A DNA stretch of 64,000 nt from Eublepharis macularius. Its lineage: Eukaryota; Chordata; Lepidosauria; Squamata; Eublepharidae. A program made the position numbers and the translations under genes. The notes below the pieces were generated by a model, which worked only from the letters and a program-made list of their open reading frames with translations, was not told the origin of the DNA and made no database searches. Location of the stretch: the NCBI RefSeq assembly GCF_028583425.1, contig NC_072793.1, positions 172,151,681 to 172,215,680 of the forward strand, written 5' to 3'. Shown here in pieces: positions 1 through 10,717 of this stretch (positions are counted from its first letter, which is position 1; every line of letters starts with the position of its first letter).

Positions 1-817
1 TTTCTAGTTTCTTTGTAACAAGAATGAGGAGGGAAAGCGGTCTGGCAATTAGAAACTTTACGATAATAGGTGGAAGAAGGGGGGAAGGCTGAAGAGGGGG
101 CGGGAGCTGTTCAGTGCATGACAAAGTGAGAGGAGGAGAGAAAGAAGTGTGTGCAAGTGCAGGCATTGTCTTGGCACTGCTCCTTAGCAGCCCAACCTCT
201 TGCCCAGCCCCCTGCAGGGCTTCGCTGCCCTCTACCTGCTGCGGGAGATGTACAGCACTGAGCCACAAGCCACCCAATTTTTTACTGCCATCTGCCATCT
301 TCCTCTATCTCCTCCATCTGGTGCCACCCCCACACCTTCTCAGTCTCTTGGGCCAGCCCTGGATGGATCGCCATATAAAGTAAATTTGGATTTGTGAGTC
401 ACCATACCAAAAAAGTTGGGGAACTGCTGGTGGATAGTACGTACTTTCTGCTGCTCTGGTTCTACTATGTAATTTCTGCATCATTTCATGTGTCGTGTTG
501 ATGCCTGGGCTTTGTTTCAGCTCTGTTTTAAATTTCTGCTTGGTTTCAGATTTCCACAGTCCAAAAGCTATTGCACTGTTTGTTGTAATTCCAGATTAAA
601 CACTCATCCCATGGATCCAAATCTAGGCCTCCTTATATCACTCAGTATAAGAATTTGCACCTGGAAGCCAAAAATTAGGAGAAATAGAGGCAACTTTTGC
701 CCTTTTAAAAGATACCATTATTAATTTGCTTCAGCTGAAATACCTATTCATGTTATCTCCAGAATTTCAAATTAAACTTTTAAAAGTCTGTTCTGTTGAG
801 GGTTTGTAACCTGACTA
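1..817. other. AT-rich stretch without a recognised gene
   Basis: I see no exon with a known domain and no repeat I can name. The open frames here are short and low in information, with no convincing splice context. It is most likely intergenic or intronic DNA to the left of the first hAT MITE. Confidence 0.5.
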
Positions 818-825
818 GTTCTGCC

Positions 826-997
826 TAGAGTTGCCAAAGCCTATGAAAATGTCCTGTCCCTTTAAAAAAGGCTTTATGGGCTATTATTTAGCAGGTGATA
901 TCATTTAACTTCATGCCAGGGATGGTTTCGCCTGCCCAAATATTAAGCCTCTATTAAAGGGACAGGATATTTTTTCTCCAGATGGTTAGCAACCCTA
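826..997. mobile_element. Non-autonomous hAT-type MITE, 172 bp
   Basis: The ends are inverted (TAGAGTTGCC at the left; the right end reads TAGGGTTGCT on the other strand). Internal arms containing TGTCCTGTCCCTTTAA and TTAAAGGGACAGGATA are also inverted. The element is flanked by a perfect 8-bp duplication, GTTCTGCC, at 818-825 and 998-1005. An 8-bp target duplication with TAGGG-like ends is the hAT signature. There is no coding capacity. Confidence 0.8.
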
Positions 998-1446
998 GTT
1001 CTGCCTCCAGGGAGACACTTGCTTGGAATCCAGTTCTGTTTATCCTATGTAAGCACTTAAGAGAACTTCATCCGTTCCGTGAGATTTTCTCCTCTCTTTT
1101 TGAGTGTTTCCTTCTCAAGGGTCAGATTTGTTTTGGCTACCTACTTTTCTGCATGCCATGTTTTATCCTGGTGTGGGCACTGTCTTTTTTTGTCCACACC
1201 ACCATGAAATAAAAAAAATTATGTGGTGAGGTGTGGACATAATTATCAGTGTTACAGTCAGCATCACCGGTGCCACCATATCACCTCCATCTCCTTTTAA
1301 AAATTTTGGGGTATGCCCAATCATGTTATTACATTATGATGTCATGACATTATGACCACCAAAGGAACCCAGCAGAAGGCATAAACAGTGTGTGGGGGAA
1401 CCAAAAGAGAAATGAAAGCGAATGGATAACCAACATGGAGTGCATG

Positions 1447-1541
1447 TAGGGCTGCCAGACCCCTGGTAGGGGTCACACCAACCCAGGTAAAAGCCAGGCC
1501 CCAATCTCCCACTGGGAGACTGATGGGGCCTGGCAACCCTA
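1447..1541. mobile_element. Short hAT-type MITE, 95 bp
   Basis: The termini are inverted: TAGGGCTGCCAGACCCC at the left and GGGGCCTGGCAACCCTA at the right. Flanking octamers AGTGCATG (1439-1446) and AGCGCATG (1542-1549) differ at one base and fit an aged hAT target duplication. It belongs to the large squamate family with 'AGGGTTGCCA' ends seen elsewhere in this window. Confidence 0.7.
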
Positions 1542-1549
1542 AGCGCATG

Positions 1550-2077
1550 CAGTGTTGGCACAGAGTAAACCCAAACACAGAACTTTTTACCTGAAAAGCA
1601 TAAGTAGTTAATCTTTGAAAACCCTCAAAGAGATCCACGCAATCACATGGATTGTTAAGACACATCTTTTTTAAAAAGAAAACTTTATGACCTTATAACA
1701 CTGTAATATTGTTATTGTATTGTGTTGGTTTACTCTTGTGGTGCTGGCCTCTGCCTCCCAGCTCTGGGTCAGCCCAGATTGGAGCGGGGATGGGTGAGTG
1801 GGTCATAAATCCTAAATAAAAATGCCTACTTGGAGCATAGCTGTCACGTATTGGGGAAATTTTTAAAAAGTCATAACATTGAATGTTATAACATCATTAT
1901 GCTTGGTTGGGAGAGGTAGGAGCTGGGAGGAGGATGGAGAGACCAATCAGTGAGAAGTGGCCTGTGGGGCAGAGTGTGTGTGTGTGTGGAATAGAAGGCA
2001 GAGGGTAAAAATCCAAAAGGAAAATTCTGCAGAATTGAGAAAGCCAATTGAAAACCATAGAGAAATAGTGTATAGCC
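1550..2077. other. Unassigned sequence
   Basis: No exon or named repeat is recognised. A short TG dinucleotide run lies near 1975-1988. Short open frames on the minus strand have no domain. Confidence 0.4.
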
Positions 2078-2176
2078 ATGTTAGTCTGTAGTCGCAAAAT
2101 AGTAGAGTCCAGTAGCACCTTTAAGACTAACCACCTTTATTGTAGCATAAGCTTTCGAGAACCACAGCTCTCTTCA
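2078..2176 (-). repeat. Interspersed repeat 'R' (AAGGTGCTACTGGACTC family)
   Basis: This is an approximately 100-bp repeat whose antisense core reads AGTCCAGTAGCACCTTTAAG, followed by AGCATAAGCTTTCGAGAACC. The same core recurs near 4231, 10718, 37226, 42146 and 61024 in both orientations, so it is a dispersed family. I cannot assign it with confidence to a SINE, a MITE or a LINE end. Confidence 0.65.
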
Positions 2177-2750
2177 AATCAAATTTAAATCAAATTTATT
2201 ATTACAGTCCTAGACCAGCAAGAAAATTACAGGAATTAACTGTGTTACAGAAATAAACTAGAGAATACAAATTAAAGGATACCTCAGTAATGTAATATAT
2301 TACACTAGAAACAAAGCCCATTGTGCAAATAAATACAATGGGCTCTAGAAAGCTGTTGTGCTTTTCAAAAATTTTTATGAAACATAACATTCAGTGATCA
2401 ATGCTGAAAGATTTCTTTATATACAATGTTTTTGTATATAAAGCACTTCCAGTTTCAGCTCTCAAAATCTCCAGGAATTTCACTACCTGGAGCTGGCAAC
2501 CCCACACAGGGAGTCCTGGTCAGGCTGTTAAATGACTCTGCAGCCGCCCGCCCCCCCAGGTTCCAGTCACCCACAGGTTATCCCAGCCTCTCCCACCTGA
2601 TGGATGGTTCTCTGGATCTCCTGGGTTTCTCCATGCCCTCGGCCCTTCCCTTCCCAGGAAATTCTGCAGGGTGCAAAAGGTGGGCCGGAGCTGGGAAGGG
2701 CCCCAGCTGCACCCAAATTAGTGTGAGGAAGGGCTTGCAGCCTGCCCATT

Positions 2751-2830
2751 CATAGAATCATAGAGTTGGAAGGGGCCATACAGACCATCTAGTCCAACCC
2801 CCTGCCAAGGGCAGGATCAGCCTAAAGCAT
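2751..2830 (-). mobile_element. CR1-type 3' end fragment, antisense
   Basis: It starts with the hallmark TCATAGAATCATAGAGTTGG, the complement of the short repeats at CR1 3' termini. GGAAGGGGCC and CTAGTCCAACCCCCTGC follow, as in sauropsid CR1 ends. It is strongly 5'-truncated. Confidence 0.65.
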
Positions 2831-2889
2831 CTCTGACTGATGGGGGCTGAGGACACACGACAGACAGGAAACCTTCTCAATCCCAGCTG

Positions 2890-3625
2890 ACTGCCGGCTG
2901 CCGGCTTGACAGGGGGGCAGGTTTATCCCTCCCCCTGGTGCCGATCCCGGTGGGGAGGGGAAGGCGAGCAGCTGCCTCGTTTGCAACTGGCAGCCAGTTT
3001 GTAGGGGGGGTTGCTCCCCCCCCCCCCGCTGCGCCGGCTTGACTCGGGGGCTCACCCTGCAATCCCAGCGGCAAGGGGAAGGCGAGTGGCCGCCCCTCCT
3101 GCAGCCTGCTGTTGGTTTGCAGGCGGCCAGGTTTGTCCCACCCCCCCCGCGCCGTTTGTCCCCCCCCCCACCGGCTTGACAGATGGGTAGGTTTGTCCCT
3201 CCCCTCGCGCGATGCAGGCAGCGAGTAGCCACCTCGCTTGCAGCTGGCTGGTTGCAGGCTGCCAGGTTTGCTCTCCCACCCCTCCCCTGGAGCCAGCTTG
3301 ATGGGGGATGTCCCCCCCCCCAGTGGCGCGGGGAAGGCGAACAGCTGCTCCTCTTGCAGCCTGCCTCCGGTTTGCAGGCGGCCGGGTTTGCTCCCCCACC
3401 CCCGCTTGACAGGGGGGCGGGTTCTCCCCACATCCCAGAGGCGAGGGGAAGGTGAGCGACCGCCTCACTTGCAGCTGGCTGTTTGCAGGTGGACGTGTTT
3501 GCTCCCCGCCCGGCGCCAGCTTGACAGGGAGGCGGGTTCGTCCCTCCCCTCTCCCCGATCTGGAAGGGGAGTGGCTGCCCCTCTTGCAGTCTGGCCATCC
3601 GGATTTGGCCAAGCCGCTTCAGAGG
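2890..3625. repeat. GC-rich minisatellite, about six units of 109-139 bp
   Basis: The landmark 'GCTTGACAGGGGGGC...' and its variants recur at about 2902, 3033, 3172, 3295, 3404 and 3515. Between them are repeats of GGGGAAGGCGAGC and CTTGCAGCTGGC. Long glycine/proline-rich open frames on both strands arise from this composition and are not genes. Confidence 0.7.
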
Positions 3626-3779
3626 CGGGCCGTTTGTTTCCCCAGCCTATCAAAGTGAGGAAGGGAAAGAGGAGGAAGTCCTTCCTTCAGGCACTCAAAA
3701 GGCGCTTGCTCCAGCTATCTTCGTGAGTCGTTGGATAGACGCTAAGACAATTATGTTATAGGTTTGCCTTACATTGCCA

Positions 3780-4230
3780 TAAAAATGTTTAAAATTTAAA
3801 TTTCAATATATCATAAAACCAGATACCATAAAACCATAAAACAGAACTGTCTTTAGTTGGTAATGAACCATCTCCTGTTCTTTATGGCCATCCAGCCAAA
3901 CTTGGCAACCTTATATGTTATATCTTGGGATCTATCTGAGAGCATTTTTGAAAGTAGAAAAGCTCTGTGTCTTCCCAGATGGGCAGAACGTATAGGCCTT
4001 ATATAAACTTCTCTTAGTTGCATGTGTATTTTACAGTCAAAGATGACATGTTCTAGTGATTCTATTTTCCCCTCACCACAGGGACACAGGCGCTCTTCCA
4101 GTGGTGTTCTTTTGTATCTGCCTGCCAGTATGGCAGATGGAAGAGCATTCCAACGCATTAACGTAAAGGTTTTCGTGTGTTTGTGATTGGCAAGATTAAA
4201 AAGATAAGGCATAGGGGTTAGCCTAACCAT
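3780..4230 (-). mobile_element. Non-LTR retrotransposon 3' end (C-terminal Zn knuckle)
   Basis: The minus strand carries an open 125-codon stretch (4230 to 3853) resembling the C-terminus of a LINE polymerase. A segment FTLMRWNALPSAIL precedes a knuckle of the form C-P-C-x-x-G...E-H-V-x4-C, then the stop and an AT-rich 3' tail running to about 3780. It is 5'-truncated. The clade is not certain. Confidence 0.55.
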
Positions 4231-4382
4231 AGGGAACCACAGTTCTCTTTGTCAGATGCATCCGATGAAGAGAACTGTGCTTCTCGAAAGCTTATGCTAC
4301 AAGAAAGTTGGTTACTCTTAAAGGTGCTACTGGACTCTTTACTATTTTGCGACTACAGACTAACATGGCTAACTTCTCTGGA
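4231..4382 (+). repeat. Repeat 'R' copy with internal palindrome
   Basis: It contains AAAGGTGCTACTGGACTC and CTCGAAAGCTTATGCTACA. The left part is a near-perfect inverted repeat: ACCACAGTTCTCTTTGTCAGATGCAT is mirrored by ATGAAGAGAACTGTG. It is the longest copy of this family in the window and abuts the LINE 3' end directly. Confidence 0.6.
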
Positions 4383-4389
4383 TCTATAC

Positions 4390-5640
4390 ACATAGAGAAA
4401 ATCATTGGGGAATAAGCACAGGCAGAAAATTCGAAGAGAAATATTGAAAACACTGAGCTGAAAACTGAAGGGGGAGTTAACTGTGCAGAATTCAGAAGAA
4501 AACTCAAAGCAGTATAGGTCCAGAACCAGTGAAATTCCTCTGTGTAGAAAAGGCGAGTGATTGCAGACTATTTCTTTTCTCAAACAAAACTGTCGGTAGA
4601 CAAAGAATGTAGCACTGCGAAAGATGGAAGAATAAGCACTGAGGGCAACTGTATTTTGTAGCTGAAGAATATGGTGGATCTTCATGGGGGTTACAAATCA
4701 TGCCCCTGCTACAGAAGCAGCAACATCGGTCATTGCCACCACTCCAACCCTCCACTCTTCCTTCTCTCCCTTTTGCAGTTATTCTGGGCACACACATACA
4801 TACCCTTTCCCATACAGCACAGCACAGCTCAGCAGAGGAAAGGCAGAAGAATGGCAAGCAAAATGTCCCGTCATTTGAAAACAAAGTTCCTGGCTCCTCC
4901 TCGTAGCAACTGTGGTTGAGCATCCAAATGGATGCTCCATCCCCTCTTCTCCTCTCTCAAAACGTTGCGAATAAATCAACAAGAAGATGGGAATTGCTTT
5001 CTTGTTGTAAGGACCAGGGGTCAGCTCTTTTCCAAATTCTACAAAAACTTACAATGAACTATCAAATGCTTCCTACCTCCTCAACTGACAGCATCCAGAG
5101 CTCCCCTCAACGCGGTGTTTGCATTTCCTAGTTATCTGCTTTTTAACATATGCAGCACAGTGACAAGAAAGGGAGAGGGCAGTATTGCTCAGAAAGCATG
5201 TGACTTCCCTTAAAAACTTCCACTACCAACTCTGTTTTTATTTCAGTTCACATTCTGAGAAGCAAGGCACAAAGAAAACAGTGAAACTCCAAATCTCACA
5301 TTGTTCTCCAAGCAGGTACAGCAGAAGGTAAGTTAGATTTTTGTCTTTTTGTCTCCAGTTTTGCTGTACTTCTAGAACGTGGAACTTGCTCAGCTGAGGA
5401 AATCTGACACTGAATTCTGTGGAGGAGTTCGCCCCTCGGTTTACGTTTCTGCAAGCCAGTCCAACTGACATTGATTTCCAAAAGAGAAATGTAAGGGCAT
5501 GTTTGAAAGGGTCAAATATGGCACTCCTGTGGCTTCTGATTCTCTAAGATGTTTACTCACCAAAATATTAAGAGAAAGTAGTTACATTAAGACTTAAGAT
5601 CATATAAGCTCCATGTTATACATGCAAAAAAGCCTTGACA
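4390..5640. other. Unassigned sequence
   Basis: No domain-bearing exon or named repeat is seen. Open frames on both strands are short, lack conserved motifs and overlap each other. It is probably unique intergenic DNA. Confidence 0.4.
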
Positions 5641-5645
5641 CCTCA

Positions 5646-5646
5646 A

Positions 5647-5730
<84 letters not shown>

Positions 5731-5734
5731 AAAA
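5646..5734. repeat. (AAAG)n microsatellite
   Basis: This is an uninterrupted tetranucleotide tract of about 22 copies. The lysine/glutamate- and phenylalanine/serine-rich frames across it are artefacts of the tract. Confidence 0.95.
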
Positions 5735-5926
5735 GAATTCAACCAGAAAGACAGCATGATGTTTTTCATAATTCAGAGAAACTGGAGGGCATGTTTAACG
5801 TCACTATTTTCCTGTCCCCCACCCTCAAAAGTTAAAGAAAGAATCCAAAGTGAAAGTGCTGGGTTAGAACACATTAAAAGATTAAACGTTTTGGAATTCT
5901 TCGAGAAAGTGAACAACTGTGTAAAT

Positions 5927-6047
5927 CAGGGGTCCCCAATCTTTCTGAGCCCACAGGCAGCTTTAGAATGTTTACAAAAGATGGTGGGCGTAAATACAAA
6001 ATGGCTGCCACAGTAGGCAAAACCACCAACCAAATATCAGAGAGTGA
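5927..6047 (+). mobile_element. Left end of a hAT-type element
   Basis: It begins with CAGGGGTCCCCAA, a widespread hAT terminal sequence, and continues into text typical of these elements (AAATGGCTGCCAC). No matching right terminus is visible, and a palindromic MITE begins at 6048, so only an end fragment is recognisable. Confidence 0.55.
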
Positions 6048-6281
6048 GAGCGGAACTACAAGTGACAAAAGGCACAGGTTGGACACTTGTCAGCTTCCCT
6101 CAAGTTTTGATGGGAAATATAGGCATCCTAGTCTTGCAGCTTGGCTCTCTGACTGCTGTCCAATGGACTTTTCAACTGTCACTTGTCCAACATTCTGCCA
6201 AGCTGCCTACATTTCCCATCAAAACTTGAGGGAAGCTGACAAGTGTCCAACCTGTGCCTTTTGTCACTTGTAGTTCCGCTC
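6048..6281. mobile_element. Palindromic MITE with ~80-bp inverted arms
   Basis: The left arm starts GAGCGGAACTACAAGTGAC and the right arm ends with its complement, GTCACTTGTAGTTCCGCTC. The arms (about 6048-6128 and 6203-6281) match almost base for base, including CTCAAGTTTTGATGGGAAAT. The family recurs at 19652-19853, and a related terminus occurs in the element at 24096-24594. No transposase is present. Confidence 0.75.
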
Positions 6282-6454
6282 CGAGGCCATGTATAGCTCT
6301 AATAGTAAGTCTTTAACATTTCAGGCAGAAGCTCTGTCTAAAGGGGATGAGTTTTAATTAACATTGTTGTTGTTTTTTAAAAAAACAGAGGTTTCTTATA
6401 TGGTACCCATGAGCACCATATAGGAAACCTCTGATGTAGATAATGGCAACCTGG

Positions 6455-7505
6455 GAAATGTTATGTACTTGGACTTTCAAAAGGCTTTTAATGAAGTTCC
6501 TTACCAAAGACTCCAAGTCCTGAGTAAACTTAGATAAGGCATGGGATAAGAAGTTAAGTCCTATTAGGGATTAAAAATTAGTTGAACAACAGGAAGGAAA
6601 GAGTAGGAACGTAACAGTTCTCTCAGGGAAGAAAACAGTAGCAGTAGGGTCCCACAAAGATTTATTAGGGCTGGTGCTATTAAATTTGTTAATAAATGAT
6701 CTGGAAGAGGGGGTGAGCAGTATAGTGGCCAAGTCTGCAGAAAACCAAGGCCAGTGGTGAAGAGCTCCAAGAGGATCTCCACCAATTGGGAGAGTGGGCA
6801 ATCATGTGGCAAATGTTCAGTGTAGTTAAGTATAAAGTGATACACGTTGGAACAAAAAAAATCTCAATTTCCCGTATATATTGGAGAGTGAACTCAAGTC
6901 AGAGTTGACTTATGGTGACCCCTGGTGGGGTTTTCATGGTAAGAGACTAAGAGAGGTAGATTGCCATTGCCTGCCTCTGCAGCCACTGTCTACATTGGAG
7001 GTCTCCCATCCAATTACTAACCAAAGCTGACCCTGCTTAGTTTCTGAGATCTGATGACCTCAGGCACACCTGGGCTATCACAGGTCTAAATTTGCTGAGA
7101 CTGAGGGAGAAAGAGACTTTGCAGTCATAGTGGATAATTCAATCAGAGTGCTGATCCGTTGTGACTCAGCAGTGGGGATTATTAGAAAAAAGGCTGAAAA
7201 TAAAACGGCCAATATTATAATGCTCCTGTATAGATTTATAGTGCAGTCTCATTTGGAATACTGTATGTGGTTCTCTCCATATCTCAAAAAGGACTCAGAA
7301 GGGCTGGGAAAGTCCAGAAGGGGGCAGCCAAGATTTTTAGGGAGTTGGAGCACCTTTCCTATGAGGAAGGGCTGAAGAGGATGGGACTGTCCAACTTAGA
7401 AAAGAGATGGCTAAGGGGGAATGTGATAGAGGTTTATAAAAGTATGCACAGAGCAAAGAGAGAGTGGACAGAGAGAACTTTCTCCATCTTCCAAAATAAA
7501 AATAC
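6455..7505 (+). mobile_element. CR1-like LINE, degraded RT domain, split by a SINE
   Basis: Broken frames read like CR1-group reverse transcriptase: a YLDFQKAFNEVP motif near 6470, LLINDLEEGVSS near 6690, then after the insertion an LYRFIVQSHLEYC block (about 7230) and a LEHLSYEEGLKRMGL block (about 7345). Stops and frameshifts occur throughout, so it is inactive. A 5S-type SINE interrupts it at about 6883-7086. Confidence 0.75.
6883..7086 (-). mobile_element. 5S-rRNA-derived SINE, antisense
   Basis: On the minus strand the right part reads like the 3' half of 5S rRNA, with AAACTAAGCAGGGTCAG followed by TTGGATGGGAGACC. This includes the internal promoter region of 5S genes. A non-5S body (CTGCAGAGGCAGGCAATGGC) follows. 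It is inserted in the CR1 copy, whose RT text resumes right after it. Confidence 0.75.
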
Positions 7506-8447
7506 TAAATATGATGAGGCTGAATATGATGTTGAGTATAAAATGTTTAAAGTCTTGCTTTGTGTTGACTCTTGAAAATATGTTATTAGATTAGTATTAT
7601 AGTATAAACATGCATCTATGGCTGAATTAACTTTTTTCTGTATAATAGAGCAATCCTAGAATTTCAGAAAAAAATTGATTTTCTTTTTTTGAATAGGTAG
7701 CAGAAAATTAAGAAAAACCAAGAATAGCTATTGTTGAAGTAGGTCAACTGTAAAGTTAAAATTTTAAAGTGTTGAATATAAAATGCTGATATATATGCCA
7801 GTTTGGTGTAGTGGTTAAAAGCACAGGACTCTAATCTGGAGAACAGGGTTTGATTCCCCACTCCTCTGCTTGAAGCCAGCTGGGTGACCTTGGGTTAGTC
7901 ACAGCTTCTAGCTCTCTCAGCCCCACCCATCTCACAGGGTGTTTGTTGTTGTGGGAATAATGATAACGTGCTTTGCAAACCACTCTGACTGGGTGTTAAA
8001 TCATCCTGAAGGGCAGCATATAAATCAAATATTATTATTATTAAATTGTATGAATATGCCTCTATGGCTAAATTAACTTCCTTATATGCATAACAGACCA
8101 ACACAGGAATTCCAGGAAAAATGGAGATATTTCTTTGAATACATAGCTGGAAATTAAGAAATATTAAGAATAGTTAACATGGATATAGATCAATTATAAA
8201 ACTAAGATTTTAAATGATGAATATAAAATGTGATGTATATGACTGAATATAGAATGTCGAGTATAAAACTTTGGGTATTAGTAACTGAGGAGAGGGAGAG
8301 GAGTAATATGAAATTTAGCTTATCATTATATATCTTGCTTATATTTTTTGTTGTAGCTTCAGTCTATTATTCTGTATTCTGTTCAAGATCCTTTATGCAG
8401 TTTCAAACGTCTCTTTTAAAATAAAGTTTATACAAATTTTTAAAAAA
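7505..8447 (+). mobile_element. Probable LINE 3' UTR with tandem units, A-tailed
   Basis: Two diverged ~190-bp units (about 7608-7796 and 8043-8240) share CATCTATGGCTGAATTAACTT-like text, AGCAATCC/AACACAGG and TAAAATTTTAAAGTGTTGAATATAA-like text. The block ends with AATAAAGTTTATACAAATTT and an A run at 8442-8447, as at a LINE 3' terminus. A tRNA SINE sits between the two units. Element identity is uncertain. Confidence 0.45.
7797..8042 (+). mobile_element. tRNA-derived SINE
   Basis: The head carries RNA polymerase III promoter boxes: GGTGTAGTGGTTAAAAGC (box A) and GGGTTTGATTCC (box B). The body includes GGGTGACCTTGGGTTAGTCAC and CTCACAGGGTGTTTGTTGTTGTGGG, and the tail is (ATT)n. These are the features of squamate tRNA SINEs. 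An antisense copy of the same subtype lies at 36345-36571. Confidence 0.85.
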
Positions 8448-8448
8448 C

Positions 8449-9075
8449 ACTTCAAGGACATGCAGAATGCTGCAATTTGGTTATCATCAGGAGCTAGGAG
8501 ATCCATGTATATTACACCCATTCGACAGTCACTCCATTGGCTACTTACCAGTTACCGAGCCCAATTCAAGTGATTGGCAATAATAATAACAATATCAACA
8601 GTGTGCTTATATACCACCCTTTTGGACAGATTAGTGCCAACTCAGAGGAGTGAACAAAGTAGTATTATTATCCCCAAAATACAGCTGGGGAGATGGGGCT
8701 GAAAGGAGTGGCTTACCCAAGGCTGCCTGCAGAATTCATGGCAATAGTAGGAGTCGAACCAGCAGAGTGCTGATTTGCAACCAATCACTTAACTATGCTA
8801 CAGCAGCTATCACCCACAAAGCCCTTCATGGCCTTGGTCTATCATATCTATGGAACCACCTCTCTCCCTGTATTCTACCACGGCAGTGTCTCTCCTCTGA
8901 ACAGGGTCTTCTTTTTCATGGGCAAGATCAACAGCTGCCCATACACGTGCATTCTCTGTGGTGGCTCCCACTTTAAGGAATGGTCTACCTGAGGAGCTTA
9001 GGAAAGTTCCCACTCTCCTGGCCTTCTGTGAACAATGCAAAAGTGACTTATTCAAGAGTATTTTACTCAGATACA
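8449..9075 (+). mobile_element. LINE polymerase C-terminal fragment (CR1/L2-like)
   Basis: Frames read QNAAIWLSSGARR, then ITPIRQSLHWLLTSYRAQF, then after a SINE insertion ITHKALHGLGLSYL and a long tail. This is the conserved 'HWLPVxYRxxFK...ITyKALhGLaPxYL' block of CR1/L2-group LINEs. It is truncated at both ends and disrupted. Confidence 0.65.
8576..8807 (-). mobile_element. tRNA-derived SINE, antisense
   Basis: Read on the minus strand it starts GCTGCTGTAGCATAGTTAAG, has a box B-like GGTTCGACTCC, the body GCCTTGGGTAAGCCACTCC, and a tail rich in ATT. It interrupts the LINE fragment between the codons for the FK and ITHK blocks. Same-subtype copies lie at 34883-35107 and 40586-40817. Confidence 0.8.
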
Positions 9076-9479
9076 GGGGCTGTACTGTAAGGAAGTGGTC
9101 TCAAGAGATCCATCAGTTAATGGATAAGAAGAGACCACTATTACTGTAAACATTTAGAGACCACAGACTTCACTACTATTGTTATAAGTATGATCCTACA
9201 GGTAGTACCTAGGTTGTTTAATACGTCAGTCATGGAATTGCTTATGCTCTGTTTCAACATTTTAAAATCTTTTAAGTCTTTTTAAAAATCTTGGTGCAAA
9301 GAGAAAATTCCTTGATATTGCATAACCCCTATACAACGTTAAAGAATTTTCTCTTTGTGCCATTTTCTGTTTCGTCTTCATTTTGACTTGACTTGGTGCG
9401 GCACTCTCCTTCTTCCCCCTTTTTAAATCTTGCAATATTGCATGTAAATTCCCATTACATGTTTATTGAAATATCTTTG

Positions 9480-10240
9480 ACATTGACTGTTGGCCCTCCA
9501 TAGTAACTGGTTGGCTACTCTGTGAGACAGGAAGCTGGACTAGGGTTGCCAGTCCCCCACTGGGGCCGTGGGACCCCCTGCTTCCACCCTCCACCCCCGC
9601 CTCCTCTGCTTACTTGGCCGGCAGGAGGGAACACGCCTCCCATGTTGCACTCCTGGGCTGTGCTATGTGCTCCTGGGCTGCACAGCACACTCCTGCATGC
9701 TGCAGCAGCCTGAATAGTGGCTGAATCGGCCTGAATTGAGACCAGATTGGCCCACTGAGGAGCAGAGCAGCACTCCCACACTCCATCGCAGCCCCACCTG
9801 GGCCAAATTGGGGCTAAATTGGCTCAGATTGGGACCGAATTTGGCCCAGATCAGCCCCAAGCCAGCCTGGATCAGGCCTGAATAGGCCCAGATTGGGCCT
9901 CTGCAGAGCGCAGTAGCACTCCCATGCCCCACAGGGCCTGATCCAGCCAAATTGGCCGGATTTGGGTCCAATTCAGCCCCAGATCGGGCCCAAATCAGCC
10001 TGATTCAGGCCCCTGTGAGTGCTGCCAGGGTGTGCTCCCAGGGTGGTCTGTGTAATGATGTCACTTCCTGAAAGTGACATCATTGTGCAGGCCAGGACTG
10101 TGCACATGCTTTGCATGCATGCAGCCACAGAAGACAAGGTAAGTGCCAGGCCTCCTGCCTGGGAAGGGGACAGGCAGGGGAACCTGGCAACCCTATGTTG
10201 GAATAGACGGAACACTGGTCTGATCTTATATTCTCATTTA
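9480..10240 (+). mobile_element. CR1 3' UTR end, split by a MITE
   Basis: Text typical of CR1 3' UTRs (TGGTTGGCTACTCTGTGAGACAG, AAGCTGGACT) stops at about 9541. It resumes after the MITE with AGACGGAACACTGGTCTGATC. Joined across the insertion this is the usual 'GCTGGACTAGAtGGAc...TGGTCTGATC' ending. Confidence 0.65.
9542..10196. mobile_element. hAT-type MITE, 655 bp, inside CR1 3' end
   Basis: The ends are AGGGTTGCCAG at the left and CTGGCAACCCT at the right. Flanking octamers GCTGGACT (about 9534) and GTTGGAAT (about 10197) fit a worn 8-bp duplication of the CR1 tail. The interior is a run of 'GGCCCAGATTGGG/TTGGCC'-like short repeats without coding capacity. Confidence 0.65.
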
Positions 10241-10717
10241 ATTTCATATTCCATTTCATTTTGTATTCCATGTTTTGTGACGCTTGCTGTTAGCATCTGA
10301 TTATCGATGCCATTGTGTTTATAAATGTTGATGTATTGTTTTCATATGGCTATATTATAGGAGTAGCTGACATTGAATATATGTAATTTTTTCTAGATGG
10401 ACCTCTGGTGCGACCCAGCAGTTCTCTTCCGTTCTTACATTCTCAATACCACATAGACTAGGCTCTCCTAACTCACTATACTTGGCGACTGTTCGGCATG
10501 AATCAAGCTTTAGAGATGTTAGTAGGTTCTTATTGTGTTATAATCATAACTTTATGCGGTACCATATTGTATCCCCTGTCTTATGCGTCACACTAACCCA
10601 TTTTTTGTGGCAAAGTGATATTTGATGTCTTGCTCTGATAATGGAGTAACTTCTTTTCCTTTTCTTTCCTAAATTTTCTGAAAGGACAAGTCATCATGGA
10701 TTTCATCATGAATTCAG

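Noticed and set aside
2822-3726. Long glycine/proline-rich open frames on both strands
   Set aside because: They coincide with the GC-rich minisatellite, overlap in several frames, and contain no domain or splice context.
5587-5835. Phe/Ser- and Lys/Glu-rich frames
   Set aside because: They are translations of the (AAAG)n microsatellite.
7000-7075. A 5S rRNA gene
   Set aside because: Only the 3' half of 5S is present, diverged, and fused to a SINE body inside a CR1 copy. It is a SINE and not a functional 5S gene.
7797-7870. A tRNA gene
   Set aside because: Pol III boxes are present, but the sequence does not fold into a full cloverleaf and continues into a SINE body with an (ATT)n tail.
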